A DNA stretch of 39,645 nucleotides, from the NCBI GenBank assembly GCA_964616835.1, contig CAZTSG010000008.1:1-39645 (forward strand), in the 5' to 3' direction. Positions 23,676 through 32,235 of this stretch are shown here, piece after piece (position 1 is the stretch's first letter; every line of letters begins with the position of its first letter). A program made the position numbers and the translations under genes. Origin of the DNA: JAAOZP01 sp964616835. Its GTDB lineage: Archaea; Thermoproteota; EX4484-205; JAAOZP01. Under the pieces are notes generated by a model. The model saw only the letters and a program-made list of their open reading frames with translations. It was not told where the DNA came from and ran no database searches.

Positions 23676-24107
23676 ATGGCAAGTAATCTGGAAGAAAGCA
23701 TATTCAGATCGTTAACGAGGAGAGAAGCGGAAGATCTGATCAACGCTGTTAAACACGATAAGTACTGGAAGGTTAGCCCCAAGGACAAGGATTTCATATT
23801 CGTGGTTGCCCTTTCAAGAGCAAGAGTAAAATCTAGGAGGGGGATGTACGCTAAGGCGACGCATGTCAAAAGAGTTGAGGTCATTAAAGAAGCCGCTAAG
23901 TTTTGCCGAAGATGGAGGATATTGTTGGTGGATAAGAGGAGAATGTTGGCAGTATCCGTATTAACCTGGAGGGCTTTCAACAAGATAGTTTCTAAAGGAA
24001 TGGGATCTATTATCCGTTTTATCCTCTTGCATGGTACTCTCCCACCGTATATTAATGAGAAAGCATTATCTAAGATGCTGGAAAGCTATTATGTAGAGGG
24101 GGTTTAG
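23676..24107 (+). CDS. small basic protein of unknown function
   Basis: The 143-residue protein is rich in Lys and Arg, with no membrane segment and no motif I recognise. Residues 1-25 look like a helical N-terminus (SLTRREAEDLINAV), and the middle has an alternating strand/helix pattern (FIFVVALSRARVKS, WRILLVDKRRMLAV). Positive charge suggests nucleic-acid binding, but this is a guess. It lies 23 nt after the V4R gene and 11 nt before the GT4 gene, on the same strand, so it is part of that transcript. Confidence 0.65.
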   Translation: MASNLEESIFRSLTRREAEDLINAVKHDKYWKVSPKDKDFIFVVALSRARVKSRRGMYAKATHVKRVEVIKEAAKFCRRWRILLVDKRRMLAVSVLTWRAFNKIVSKGMGSIIRFILLHGTLPPYINEKALSKMLESYYVEGV

Positions 24108-24118
24108 AACGCTTCAAG

Positions 24119-25258
24119 TTGAAAATACTAGTTTTAACAGACTATTTTCCTCCGCATGTGGGGGGAGGTGTTGAAAAAGTGGTTTTCGAAGTATCTCGAA
24201 GACTCGTAAGAATGGGTGTCGATGTAACGGTTATAACGCTGAACACAGTTATGGCTAAAAGTTTTGAGATTCTAGAGGGCATTAAAGTTTACAGATGTAG
24301 ACCAATAAGCTTAACCGAGGCAGCTAGGGTTCAACTAACAGTTTCTCCTTCTCTACCGCTGAAAATAATAGAAACATGTAAAATAGAGAAGCCAGATATA
24401 ATACATGCTAACAATAGGTTTTTCTTTACGACTATTTGTGGCGCCATGCTGAAAAAAATAATAGGTAAGCCGCTCGTAACCACATTACATTTGGGACCCG
24501 TGTTTCTAGGCGGAGGGTTCTTCGACTTCATAATTAATACGTATGAGAAAACAGTTTCCAAGTGGATTATTCAGAGCAGTGACGAGATAATAGCGGTTAG
24601 TAATGCAGTAATGAAACACACTCTCAGCTTGGGCGCATCCAGCAGTAAGGTAAAGGTTATTCCTAACGGTGTAGATCTTGAGGAGTTTAAGCCAAGGAGA
24701 GAACTTGAGAAGACGGGGGTCAAGAGGATTATTTTCGTTGGTCGCTTGTTCCCCAATAAAGGCATTCAATATCTTGTTAAAGCCGCACAAATAGTGTTAG
24801 CGAAACACCCGTGTGTTGAATTCATAATTGTTGGAAGGGGGCCGATGGAAGCGGAATTGAGAAAGATGGTTAGAAGACTGAATATAGAGCATGCTTTTAA
24901 GTTTCTAGGGATCGTTCCCAGCGTCCCGGAGGTAATGAATCAATGCGACATTTTCGTACGCCCATCTCTAACTGAAGGAATGCCCTTGACAATTTTGGAA
25001 GCCATGGCTTGCGGTTTACCCGTGATTGCTTCTAAAATTCCAGGGTCTTCTGAAGTTGTTAAAGATGGGGAAACAGGAATCCTCGTAGAAGTCGGTAATG
25101 TTGAGCAATTAGGCAATGCTATAATCAGACTTTTAGAAGACGAGAACTATGCTGAAAGAATTAGGACAAGAGCATATGAATTTGTGAAAAAGCATTATAG
25201 TTGGGATAGGATTGCTGAGGAATATTTGAAAACATATAATGACGTTTTAAAAAGGTAG
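24119..25258 (+). CDS. glycosyltransferase family 4
   Basis: The 379-residue GT-B protein starts KILVLTDYFPPHVGGGVEKVV, the glycine-rich acceptor-domain loop of GT4. Its C-terminal Rossmann domain contains FVGRLFPNKGIQYLV and the nucleotide-sugar-binding SLTEGMPLTILEAMACGLPVI, with the E-x7-E motif (EGMPLTILE). It transfers a sugar with retention of configuration from a nucleotide-sugar donor, at the cytoplasmic membrane face, probably to a lipid-linked or surface glycan. The TTG at 24119 is the start that keeps the first beta strand. Last gene of the regulator transcript. Confidence 0.9.
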   Translation: MKILVLTDYFPPHVGGGVEKVVFEVSRRLVRMGVDVTVITLNTVMAKSFEILEGIKVYRCRPISLTEAARVQLTVSPSLPLKIIETCKIEKPDIIHANNRFFFTTICGAMLKKIIGKPLVTTLHLGPVFLGGGFFDFIINTYEKTVSKWIIQSSDEIIAVSNAVMKHTLSLGASSSKVKVIPNGVDLEEFKPRRELEKTGVKRIIFVGRLFPNKGIQYLVKAAQIVLAKHPCVEFIIVGRGPMEAELRKMVRRLNIEHAFKFLGIVPSVPEVMNQCDIFVRPSLTEGMPLTILEAMACGLPVIASKIPGSSEVVKDGETGILVEVGNVEQLGNAIIRLLEDENYAERIRTRAYEFVKKHYSWDRIAEEYLKTYNDVLKR

Positions 25259-25264
25259 GGGCAT

Positions 25265-26107
25265 TTATTGTTTACCTTCGATGAAACTTCTTATTTTTTT
25301 AACTCTTGTGCAGAAAGAACATACGGGATTAGACGATAGGAAGCCGCAGGAGGAGCATGGTCTTAACTGCGCTTTTTCCATGGGTGTTTCCTTTTTCTCT
25401 AGCTTTTCTGCAATCTTTACTAGAGACGACAAGTAAATGTTCTTCTGGTTTTCACTTGTTGCCAGAATGTCGATAGCCCTTCTAAGTCTTTCAATATTCT
25501 TCTTCCTGCCGATGGGGCATTTCTCATCAATAAAGGAGAGCCTTTGAAGAGAAGCATACCTAGATATGAAGCTTTCAGGAACCCTCCAGAACGGCCTGCC
25601 CTTTGCAACGAGGTTTCCATTCGTAGGAAGATACGGCTTGAACCTTACTAATTCTTCTATCTTCGCGTTTAAAACTGATTTCAACATTCTCACTAAGAAA
25701 TCGTCTAGATGGTGAGCCGTCAGAATGATGTCGGCATTAGACTCATAAGCAACTTTGTTCAATAAATACCTTTTGATTCCTCCGCAGACACTGCATATTT
25801 TAGGATAGAGTTTTAACGCGTCCATAATAGTAAATCCAAGCTCGCTCTTAAGGTTAAAGACTATGAGTTCAAGACCATGTTTCTCAGCCTGCTTCCTCGC
25901 AAGCTCTTCAGACCTTTCTGAGAAACCGTTTATCCCGAGGTTTAAGTGAACAACCATTATCTCCTTATCAGGCAAGAGATTGCTAAGAATATGGAGAAGG
26001 CTTGCACTATCTTTTCCGCCTGAGAGGGCTACTAGTGCTTTTTTAAAAGGAGGATATTTCTTAATCTCGTCCGTAACTCTTTTTTCAACTATGTTCTCAA
26101 TGTCCAT
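25265..26107 (-). CDS. TtuA/NcsA-type tRNA 2-thiolation enzyme, lacking the N-terminal zinc finger
   Basis: The 280-residue PP-loop ATPase has SGGKDS at 29-34, CSVCGG at 105-110 and Cys197 (EKCPIG). These are the three Cys that hold the 4Fe-4S cluster in TtuA-family enzymes. A C-terminal zinc-ribbon pattern has Cys251, 254, 263 and 266. It would activate a tRNA uridine by adenylation and replace oxygen by sulphur, a thermostabilising modification. The usual N-terminal four-Cys zinc finger is absent: the sequence starts 20 residues before the PP-loop strand, and in-frame bases upstream carry no Cys or ATG. The neighbour is GAPDH, read divergently. Confidence 0.82.
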   Translation of the reverse strand: MDIENIVEKRVTDEIKKYPPFKKALVALSGGKDSASLLHILSNLLPDKEIMVVHLNLGINGFSERSEELARKQAEKHGLELIVFNLKSELGFTIMDALKLYPKICSVCGGIKRYLLNKVAYESNADIILTAHHLDDFLVRMLKSVLNAKIEELVRFKPYLPTNGNLVAKGRPFWRVPESFISRYASLQRLSFIDEKCPIGRKKNIERLRRAIDILATSENQKNIYLSSLVKIAEKLEKKETPMEKAQLRPCSSCGFLSSNPVCSFCTRVKKIRSFIEGKQ

Positions 26108-26178
26108 CCTTCCTAGGATGGAAAGGTTCGAGATAAAAAATTTGGCTCTAAGGTTTATCCCGTTTATCGAAATTAAAG

Positions 26179-26188
26179 TTTTTAAATT
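26179..26188 (+). promoter_or_regulatory. TATA box for GAPDH
   Basis: TTTTTAAATT lies 27-36 nt before the ATG at 26215, the spacing of a leaderless archaeal gene. Confidence 0.6.
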
Positions 26189-26214
26189 CCTCTTAAGCCC
26201 TCTCCAACGGAAAA

Positions 26215-27243
26215 ATGACCGTCAAAGTAGGTATTAACGGGTTTGGGAGAATAGGAAGACTGTTCTACAGGGCTGCGCTTGAAGACCCGGATTATGGCAG
26301 GAGCTTTGAAGTAGTGGCGATAAACGATATTGCAGACGCGAAGAGTAATGCGCACCTCCTGAAGTACGATTCTATTCATGGGCCACTAAAGAACAAGGTT
26401 GAAGTCAAGGGAGATGTAATAAGGGTTGACGGGTGGGAGCTGAAAGTACTGTCTCAGAAGGATCCTGCACTGCTTCCATGGAAGGATCTGGGAGTAGAAA
26501 TAGTTATCGAATCAACCGGACTCTTTACCGATAGGGAAAATGCTAGCAAGCATTTTCAAGGAGGAGCGCGAAAAGTAATTATCTCAGCTCCGGCTAAAAA
26601 CCCTGATGCAACAATAGTCATAGGAGTCAACCATGATAAATACGATCCTGATAAGCACAACATTGTTTCAATGGCTTCATGCACAACAAACTCTTTGGCG
26701 CCGATGCTTAAGGTTCTTCACAAAAACTTTGGAGTCGTTCAGGGGCTTATGACTACTGTCCACGCGTATACGAATGACCAGAGGACTCTAGACCTTGTTC
26801 ACAAGGACTTAAGGAGGGCGAGGGCTGCTGCGCTCTCTATAATACCCACAACTACGGGTGCAGCTATAGCGATAGGCGAGGTCATTCCAGAGCTTAAGGG
26901 GAAACTAGACGGTATAGCTCTCAGAGTACCTGTTCCAGATGTGTCGTTAACCGACTTGACATGCCAGTTGGAAAAGGCTATCACCGTCGAGGAAGTCAAC
27001 TCTGCTTTTAAGGAAGCCTCAGAAACCTATTTGAAAGGGATTCTACAGTATGTGGATGAGCCCCTGGTCTCCGTAGACTTCTTGCACAACAGTCATTCAT
27101 CAATATTCTCAGCCCTAGATACGAGAGTGATACCTCCGGGTGGAAGGGGAAACTTCGTTAAAACATTCTCATGGTACGATAACGAGTGGGGATTCAGCTG
27201 CAGGCTTGTAGACCTGGTTAAACTCATGGGGTCTAAGCTCTAG
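26215..27243 (+). CDS. gap: glyceraldehyde-3-phosphate dehydrogenase, bacterial/type I form
   Basis: The 342-residue protein is a type I GAPDH: VGINGFGRIGRLFYRAAL at the N-terminus, catalytic Cys156 in MASCTTNSLAPML, His183 in TTVHAYTNDQ, and the end motif SWYDNEWGFSCRLVDL. It oxidises glyceraldehyde-3-phosphate with NAD(P) and phosphate to 1,3-bisphosphoglycerate in glycolysis or gluconeogenesis. Asp in AINDIAD suggests NAD preference. The usual archaeal enzyme is the type II form with a SCNTTGL active site, so this gene probably came from bacteria at some time. Its codon use by eye is like that of its neighbours, so transfer is not recent. Single-gene unit with a T-rich end at about 27246-27272. 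Confidence 0.95.
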   Translation: MTVKVGINGFGRIGRLFYRAALEDPDYGRSFEVVAINDIADAKSNAHLLKYDSIHGPLKNKVEVKGDVIRVDGWELKVLSQKDPALLPWKDLGVEIVIESTGLFTDRENASKHFQGGARKVIISAPAKNPDATIVIGVNHDKYDPDKHNIVSMASCTTNSLAPMLKVLHKNFGVVQGLMTTVHAYTNDQRTLDLVHKDLRRARAAALSIIPTTTGAAIAIGEVIPELKGKLDGIALRVPVPDVSLTDLTCQLEKAITVEEVNSAFKEASETYLKGILQYVDEPLVSVDFLHNSHSSIFSALDTRVIPPGGRGNFVKTFSWYDNEWGFSCRLVDLVKLMGSKL

Positions 27244-27272
27244 CATTTTTCTATTTTAAATACTCTTTTTCA
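27244..27272 (+). terminator. T-rich terminator after GAPDH
   Basis: T runs (ATTTTTCTATTTTAAATACTC, then CTTTTTC) follow the stop directly. No stem-loop is needed for archaeal termination. The TTTAAATA here might also serve the next gene. Confidence 0.35.
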
Positions 27273-27316
27273 GAAACATTTATTATTGTCTAGGTTAAAT
27301 TCTAAAAAACAGCATT

Positions 27317-28336
27317 ATGAATAGTATTTGTAGATTAGGGGGAATCGTAGGCGGAATATTGTGTGGCGGATATGGTAAAAGATTATGGCCTTTAACAAAC
27401 ACTGTGCCAAAAGTATTACTAGAAATAAGCAATGGGTACACAATATTGGACAGGCAGTTAAACCAATTAAAGAACATAGGGATTAGGGATGTTTACCTCC
27501 TGGCTGGATACCTTTATGAAAAGATTAAGGAAAAGTATGGAGAAGAGTGGAACGGATTGAAAATTCACTACTTTGTCGAAGAAGAGCCCGGTGGAACTCT
27601 TTACGCCATAAATAATCTGCTTGGAAACGTAGAGTCGGATTACTATCTTGTTATGAACGGAGATATTGTTACTGATATCAACCTTTTAAAGATGTTAAGG
27701 AATGCTGACGAGAATACGGTGAGCATAGCTGTTACCCGACTTAAATCTCCCTATGGTATTGTTAACCTTTCTGAAAATAAGATAATGGGCTTCGAAGAGA
27801 AACCAGAATTACCATATTACATAAATGCAGGAATCTATGTGATAAGTAGAAAGTTAAGAGAAAGGTTCTTAGCATTCAAGCGTGGTGATGTTGAAAAGCT
27901 TGTCTTCCCTTCGCTGGCTAAGGAAGGATTGTTAAAATACTATTTTGAAAAAGATGCCTTGTGGTACTCTGTAGACTCTCTTAAAGACCTTGAGACAGTG
28001 AGATCGGAATTCTTAAACAGGGAGGATATGCCATGGGGATTTGTGAAGACAATAGTGCTCACTGAAAATTATATGGTCAGGAAAGTATACATAATGGAGG
28101 GGTTCAGCACTCCAGTTTACTTGCACAGGAGAAAAGACGAGTCTATACACGTAGTGTCAGGTAAGGGCAAGATCATTCTGGATGGCAAGGAGATTCAGGT
28201 GAAAGAAGGGGATGTTGTAAGAATACAACCGGGACAGAAACATAGCATAATGGCTCTGGAAAACCTTACTCTGATGGAGTATGCAACACCTCATCCGGAT
28301 GACAGGATAGAGATTGGGGAAGACAATATTTCCTAA
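27317..28336 (+). CDS. nucleotidyltransferase-cupin fusion (mannose-1-phosphate guanylyltransferase-like)
   Basis: The 339-residue protein has an N-terminal nucleotidyltransferase domain (about 10-235) with LCGGYGKRLWPLT and Lys32 (PKVLLE), MNGDIVTD as the metal site, and EEKPELPYYINAGIY. A cupin barrel follows (about 250-325) with His274, HVVSG and GQKHS as the metal-ligand pattern. Fusions of GDP-mannose pyrophosphorylase to a cupin phosphomannose isomerase (ManC-type) are known, so it may make GDP-mannose from mannose-6-phosphate together with a mutase. The cupin here is short, and isomerase activity is not proven by sequence. GDP-sugars would feed the glycosyltransferases nearby. Own promoter likely. 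Confidence 0.8.
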   Translation: MNSICRLGGIVGGILCGGYGKRLWPLTNTVPKVLLEISNGYTILDRQLNQLKNIGIRDVYLLAGYLYEKIKEKYGEEWNGLKIHYFVEEEPGGTLYAINNLLGNVESDYYLVMNGDIVTDINLLKMLRNADENTVSIAVTRLKSPYGIVNLSENKIMGFEEKPELPYYINAGIYVISRKLRERFLAFKRGDVEKLVFPSLAKEGLLKYYFEKDALWYSVDSLKDLETVRSEFLNREDMPWGFVKTIVLTENYMVRKVYIMEGFSTPVYLHRRKDESIHVVSGKGKIILDGKEIQVKEGDVVRIQPGQKHSIMALENLTLMEYATPHPDDRIEIGEDNIS

Positions 28337-28400
28337 GGATATGGAACCTCTTAGTTTGCAGCATCAATCTTTATTAAAGAGGAGATGATAAAGAAAAATA

Positions 28401-29585
28401 GTGAAAGCTGAAAGACCAAGAGCCTGGCTCTGCATGGTTAAGACGAATCCGCACGACCACCATCTGTATAAAGTAAGGATTATGGAACTTAAGGAATTAA
28501 GTGAAGCCGCTGGCTACTGTGTCGCAGGCTCCACCATACAGGTTAATAGGAAGGAGGATGTTGCGTTTGTCTTTGGAAGGGGGAAGCTTGAGGAGATTAA
28601 GAAGCAAGTGGTTGAAAACAGCGTCGACGCAGTTATTTTCTATAACACGTTGACAAGCAAACAAAGATACAACTTGGAGAAGATTCTAAATACGGAAGTG
28701 CTTGATAGGTATGATTTAACCCTCAAAATATTCGATTTATCCTCTTCCGACAAGATTTCAAAACTTCAAATAATGCTTGCAAGGCTTTTAAAAGAAATAT
28801 CGTATCAAAAGCTCCTGGCCTCTATCAGGTTCAAGACTGGCAGAGAGCATCCGGGTCCCCGAAGCCTCGGAGAGTATGCTTACCATAAAACTGTTGCAAA
28901 CCTCTTAAAAAGGAAATCGATGCTAGAAGACGAAACAGAGAGAATACGGAGAGAAAAACTCGTACAGCTTGAGAAAAGGAGGGAAACGGGGATTCCAACT
29001 GTTTGTATTACCGGCTACTATAACGCTGGCAAAACATCGTTGTTCAATGCTTTAACAAACCTTAGAAAACCCGTGGGTTCTAGGCCTTTCACAACACTCA
29101 CCAGCAAGTACTACTTGCTTCCACATGAAAATATCAAAATATTTCTCGTAGATACGATAGGCTTCGTAATGGACTTGGATCCAAGGCTAATAGAGTCTTT
29201 TGGCCTGACTCTTGACGATATTAGATTCTCAGACCTCGTGCTCTTAACAGTTGATGTCAGCGATTCTCCGGAGTTAATTTCACTTAAAGTAAAAACGTGC
29301 CTCGATTGTCTCGATACTCTAGGAGTTAAAAGGGACAGGTTAATAGTAGTCTTTAACAAATGTGACCTAATTAGAAATACGAGTGATATGGAGTTGAGAA
29401 TGATGAGGCTTCAACCTTTAATACGTGGTTTAGATTACTGTATGGTTTCTGCGAAGAATAAAACGGGCTTCAAGAATCTCTTCACGATGGTTGCTTGCAG
29501 ACTTTCTCAGCTTCAAGAAAGCGTTAAGAAAGGCTCGGTGAGTAAGAACTTAACTCCGGAGGAGCTCTTTCAGCCTTTCTCTTAA
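28401..29585 (+). CDS. hflX: HflX-type ribosome-associated GTPase
   Basis: The 394-residue protein has the HflX N-terminal domain (about 1-130, with FVFGRGKLEEIKKQV), a helical linker containing GPRSLGEYAY, then a G domain. P-loop GYYNAGKTSL is at 205-214, DTIGF at 251-255 and NKCD at 319-322. HflX proteins bind the 50S subunit and rescue or split stalled ribosomes in bacteria; archaeal copies bind nucleotides and the large subunit. The GTG start is preceded by GAGGAGATGA about 10 nt upstream. The 3' end overlaps the minus-strand P-type ATPase remnant by about 36 nt. Confidence 0.92.
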   Translation: MKAERPRAWLCMVKTNPHDHHLYKVRIMELKELSEAAGYCVAGSTIQVNRKEDVAFVFGRGKLEEIKKQVVENSVDAVIFYNTLTSKQRYNLEKILNTEVLDRYDLTLKIFDLSSSDKISKLQIMLARLLKEISYQKLLASIRFKTGREHPGPRSLGEYAYHKTVANLLKRKSMLEDETERIRREKLVQLEKRRETGIPTVCITGYYNAGKTSLFNALTNLRKPVGSRPFTTLTSKYYLLPHENIKIFLVDTIGFVMDLDPRLIESFGLTLDDIRFSDLVLLTVDVSDSPELISLKVKTCLDCLDTLGVKRDRLIVVFNKCDLIRNTSDMELRMMRLQPLIRGLDYCMVSAKNKTGFKNLFTMVACRLSQLQESVKKGSVSKNLTPEELFQPFS

Positions 29586-30305
29586 AATTCTCAAGTCTTC
29601 TTCAAGCTCCGTGCTCATTGTCAAATACGCACCTTCGTCGATTTTACCTTCTTCTCTTAACTGCTTAAGCTTCCCAAGCTTTCTCTTCGTAGCACTTATT
29701 CTACCCCTAACCTTCCTAATCTCGGAGATTACTTCAGGAGCTGGTGCTCCAAATCCGTACCTCTTGAAGAAGGGTTTCTAACGATTTCCAACAGAGCAAA
29801 ATACGATAATAATATTGCCACTATTACTGCGAGGAAGTATTCTGGAAGCGGTGTAAACCTGAATGCCTCTCCTGCTGGGAAGTAAGTTATAGCAAGCGTC
29901 CCTATGAATGTTATCTCAGTAACTCCCAACAGCCATCCATTATTATTTTCTTCCCCTCCCTGATGACTTTAGCATTGTACTTGTTGTATTTTCTAAGCTT
30001 CTCAAGAGCCTTATTAGATTTCCTTTCTAAAAAGAAACCTAGTGTTGCATTCACTACTACGATTATGAGGATTATAATTGCAACAATCAATTCTCCAGTT
30101 ACTCCAGCAATTAAAGTGGCAATGATAAGAATATACACGAAAGGGCTTCTAAATTGTTTAAGAAAAAGTCTAAAGGAAGATAGCTTCCTGCCTACAATAA
30201 CTTCATTCAAGCCGAATTCCCTTAGCCTTCTATCCGCCTCTTCTCTACTTAATCCCCGAGGCGTCGTTTTTAGTTCTGAGAACACTTCTTCAGGAAAGCT
30301 CCCAA
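29550..30305 (-). pseudogene. P-type cation ATPase remnant with the catalytic core deleted
   Basis: On the minus strand the N-terminal ATPase region reads FSELKTTPRGLSREEADRR and onward (GTG at about 30285), including two helices and SNKALEKLRKY. It stops at 29911, soon after VIREGKK, where the actuator domain should begin. In another frame from about 29935 the sequence resumes with GVTEITFIGTLAITYFPAG, a PLPEYFLAV helix and LLEIVRNP, typical of the ATPase C-terminus. A further frame change near 29775 gives a charged tail (GRISATKRKLGKL, then a likely coiled coil) ending at 29550. The phosphorylated DKTGT Asp, nucleotide-binding domain and middle helices are gone. Probably inactive. Confidence 0.8.
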
Positions 30306-30429
30306 ACGTTCCTCTGCATCAACCCAAGAGTCTAAGCTCATCTATATAGGTGTCTTTGAAGAAATTAAGGCAGGATAAGTATATTAGTCTGTTTTTCAAT
30401 TCTAGAATCAGTCGGAATGTGAACGAATA

Positions 30430-31107
30430 ATGAAGATTAAGATTGCTCCATCCATTTTATCTGCGGACTTTGCCAGACTGGCGGATGAAATAAAGAAGGT
30501 AGAGTCTGCAGGAGTAGACCTTATACACATCGACGTTATGGATGCTCACTTCGTACCCAACATGACCATTGGTCCACCTGTGGTCAAATGCATTAGGAAA
30601 GAGACAAAACTACCACTGGAAACACATCTAATGGTAGATAAGCCTGAATGGTTTATTGAGGAAATGGCTAAGGCGGGGGCAGACATTATAACGATTCATG
30701 TAGAGTCTACAGAGCAGCCTTTAAAACTGATTAATAGGATAAGAGGATTGGGTTTGAAACCAGGAGTTTCTCTCAACCCTGCTACTGGAGTGGAAGCTGT
30801 CACCGGCCTACTTAACGCAATCGATATTGTGCTGGTTATGACTGTTAACCCCGGTTTCGGAGCTCAAGAATTCATGCCTGAAACCATTCCTAAGATTAAA
30901 GCATTGAGGAAAACATGCTATTCAATGGGGTTAAACAATATAGAAATAGCTGTAGACGGGGGGATAAACGTTAAAACCGCGCCGATTGCTGTAAGAGCGG
31001 GTGCAACGATGCTGGTAGCGGGCTCAGCAATATACGAGACCCAAGATGTTGTAAAAGCCGTCTGGGAATTGAGAAAAAGTATTGAAGGAGTTTCCTGGGA
31101 GCCTTGA
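30430..31107 (+). CDS. rpe: ribulose-phosphate 3-epimerase
   Basis: The 225-residue TIM barrel has all family motifs: IAPSILSADFARL, HIDVMDAHFVPNMTIGP (metal His and Asp), LETHLMV, MTVNPGFGAQEFMP and VDGGI near the C-terminus, with the phosphate-binding GSAIY. It interconverts ribulose-5-phosphate and xylulose-5-phosphate in the pentose phosphate pathway. Many archaea lack this route and use the ribulose monophosphate pathway, so its presence suggests non-oxidative pentose conversion here. Stop overlaps the TTG of the next gene (TTGA), so they are coupled. Confidence 0.95.
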   Translation: MKIKIAPSILSADFARLADEIKKVESAGVDLIHIDVMDAHFVPNMTIGPPVVKCIRKETKLPLETHLMVDKPEWFIEEMAKAGADIITIHVESTEQPLKLINRIRGLGLKPGVSLNPATGVEAVTGLLNAIDIVLVMTVNPGFGAQEFMPETIPKIKALRKTCYSMGLNNIEIAVDGGINVKTAPIAVRAGATMLVAGSAIYETQDVVKAVWELRKSIEGVSWEP

Positions 31108-32228
31108 AGCCAGCATTGTTTTACGACAACATGACGTGCGATGAGATGGGCATAGTATTAGCTTCTAAAAAAAGAGGAATAGATCTTGAGACTGTGGATT
31201 TCTCAACATTCATAAACATTCTTGGAGAGAAAAACAGCTATTCTCCAGTTATTGACAGGTGTCAGTCGAAATCCAGAAGGGAAAGAGCATCATTCCTCAT
31301 CGAGGAACAGGGAGGGCGCGTTATCAATCCGTTTAGCGTAGAAGTACTCTGCAACAATAAGATATTTACGATTAACAGGTTTACAAAATTAGGAGTTAAA
31401 ACAGTTAAGACAGCATACGTGCCGTTTGCTGTCGAGAAGGAAGGTGATAAACCAGTTTACCGCGCGGATGCTCTTAATAGAGTTATCAGGGAGGTCGAGG
31501 GCCTGTTCAAATATCCTTTTGTAATCAAACCGGAGAGGGGGAGCCGTGGCAGAAACGTAATGATGATCAATAGTAAAAGCCATTTTGAAACTATTCTTAA
31601 AAAATGGGTCAGAAGCCTCGATAGTCCAGCGGGATTTCTCGTACAGGAACCCGTGAGCAAGGCATTTGACTTGAGGATTGTTGTTTCATCATATGGTGAT
31701 ATGAAACATAATTACCTTGCCTCCTTAGCGAGAGTCCCTTCTTCGAAGGAAGCGTTTGCCACAAACACTGCTCTCGGCGCCATACCTGTTGGTGTCGAAC
31801 TCCCCCAAAAAGCACGCGATGAAGCTGTCAAGGCATCTAAAGCTGTTTCTCAAAGCATTCACATATTGGGTGTTGATGCAATACCGGAAGTAAGTGAAGA
31901 CATCGCTGAAAAAATAATTTCTCTCGCTGAAAAAATATCTCTGATTCACAACGATATTAAGAAGCTTAAGGAAGAGTTTTCAAGTAGCGTTAAGCTTTCT
32001 ATTGAAAAGTTTATTAAAGCCAGAGAAAGGATGGACGCAGCTTTTCAGAGAATGATCAACACTTCCGAATATATGAAGCTTAAGGAAACGTTAGAAAACG
32101 CTCTGGAGAGCACTAATCTATATTTTATAGAAATAAATTCCCGCCCGGATTTCTATATTAACACCAGAAATTGTACAGGTGTTGATATTTCGGAAGAGTA
32201 TGCGAAGTTTATTGAAGCATCCCTCTAA
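31104..32228 (+). CDS. LysX/RimK-like ATP-grasp ligase with a helical insertion
   Basis: The 374-residue protein begins with a pre-ATP-grasp domain like LysX (LFYDNMTCDEMGIVLASKK). The ATP-grasp core follows: YPFVIKPERGSRGRN (nucleotide Lys), FLVQEPV, DLRIVVSS, then GVDAI (Asp258) and FIEINSRPDF (Glu343, Asn345). In the RimK/LysX family the GVD and E-N metal-site strands are separated by about 10-15 residues. Here about 75 extra residues (about 262-337) lie between them, charged and helical, probably a coiled coil. Such ligases join an amino group to a carboxylate using ATP (lysine/arginine carrier-protein chemistry, glutamate ligation). Substrate not assignable. The TTG start overlaps the rpe stop. 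Confidence 0.8.
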   Translation: MKPALFYDNMTCDEMGIVLASKKRGIDLETVDFSTFINILGEKNSYSPVIDRCQSKSRRERASFLIEEQGGRVINPFSVEVLCNNKIFTINRFTKLGVKTVKTAYVPFAVEKEGDKPVYRADALNRVIREVEGLFKYPFVIKPERGSRGRNVMMINSKSHFETILKKWVRSLDSPAGFLVQEPVSKAFDLRIVVSSYGDMKHNYLASLARVPSSKEAFATNTALGAIPVGVELPQKARDEAVKASKAVSQSIHILGVDAIPEVSEDIAEKIISLAEKISLIHNDIKKLKEEFSSSVKLSIEKFIKARERMDAAFQRMINTSEYMKLKETLENALESTNLYFIEINSRPDFYINTRNCTGVDISEEYAKFIEASL

Positions 32229-32235
32229 TATTCTG

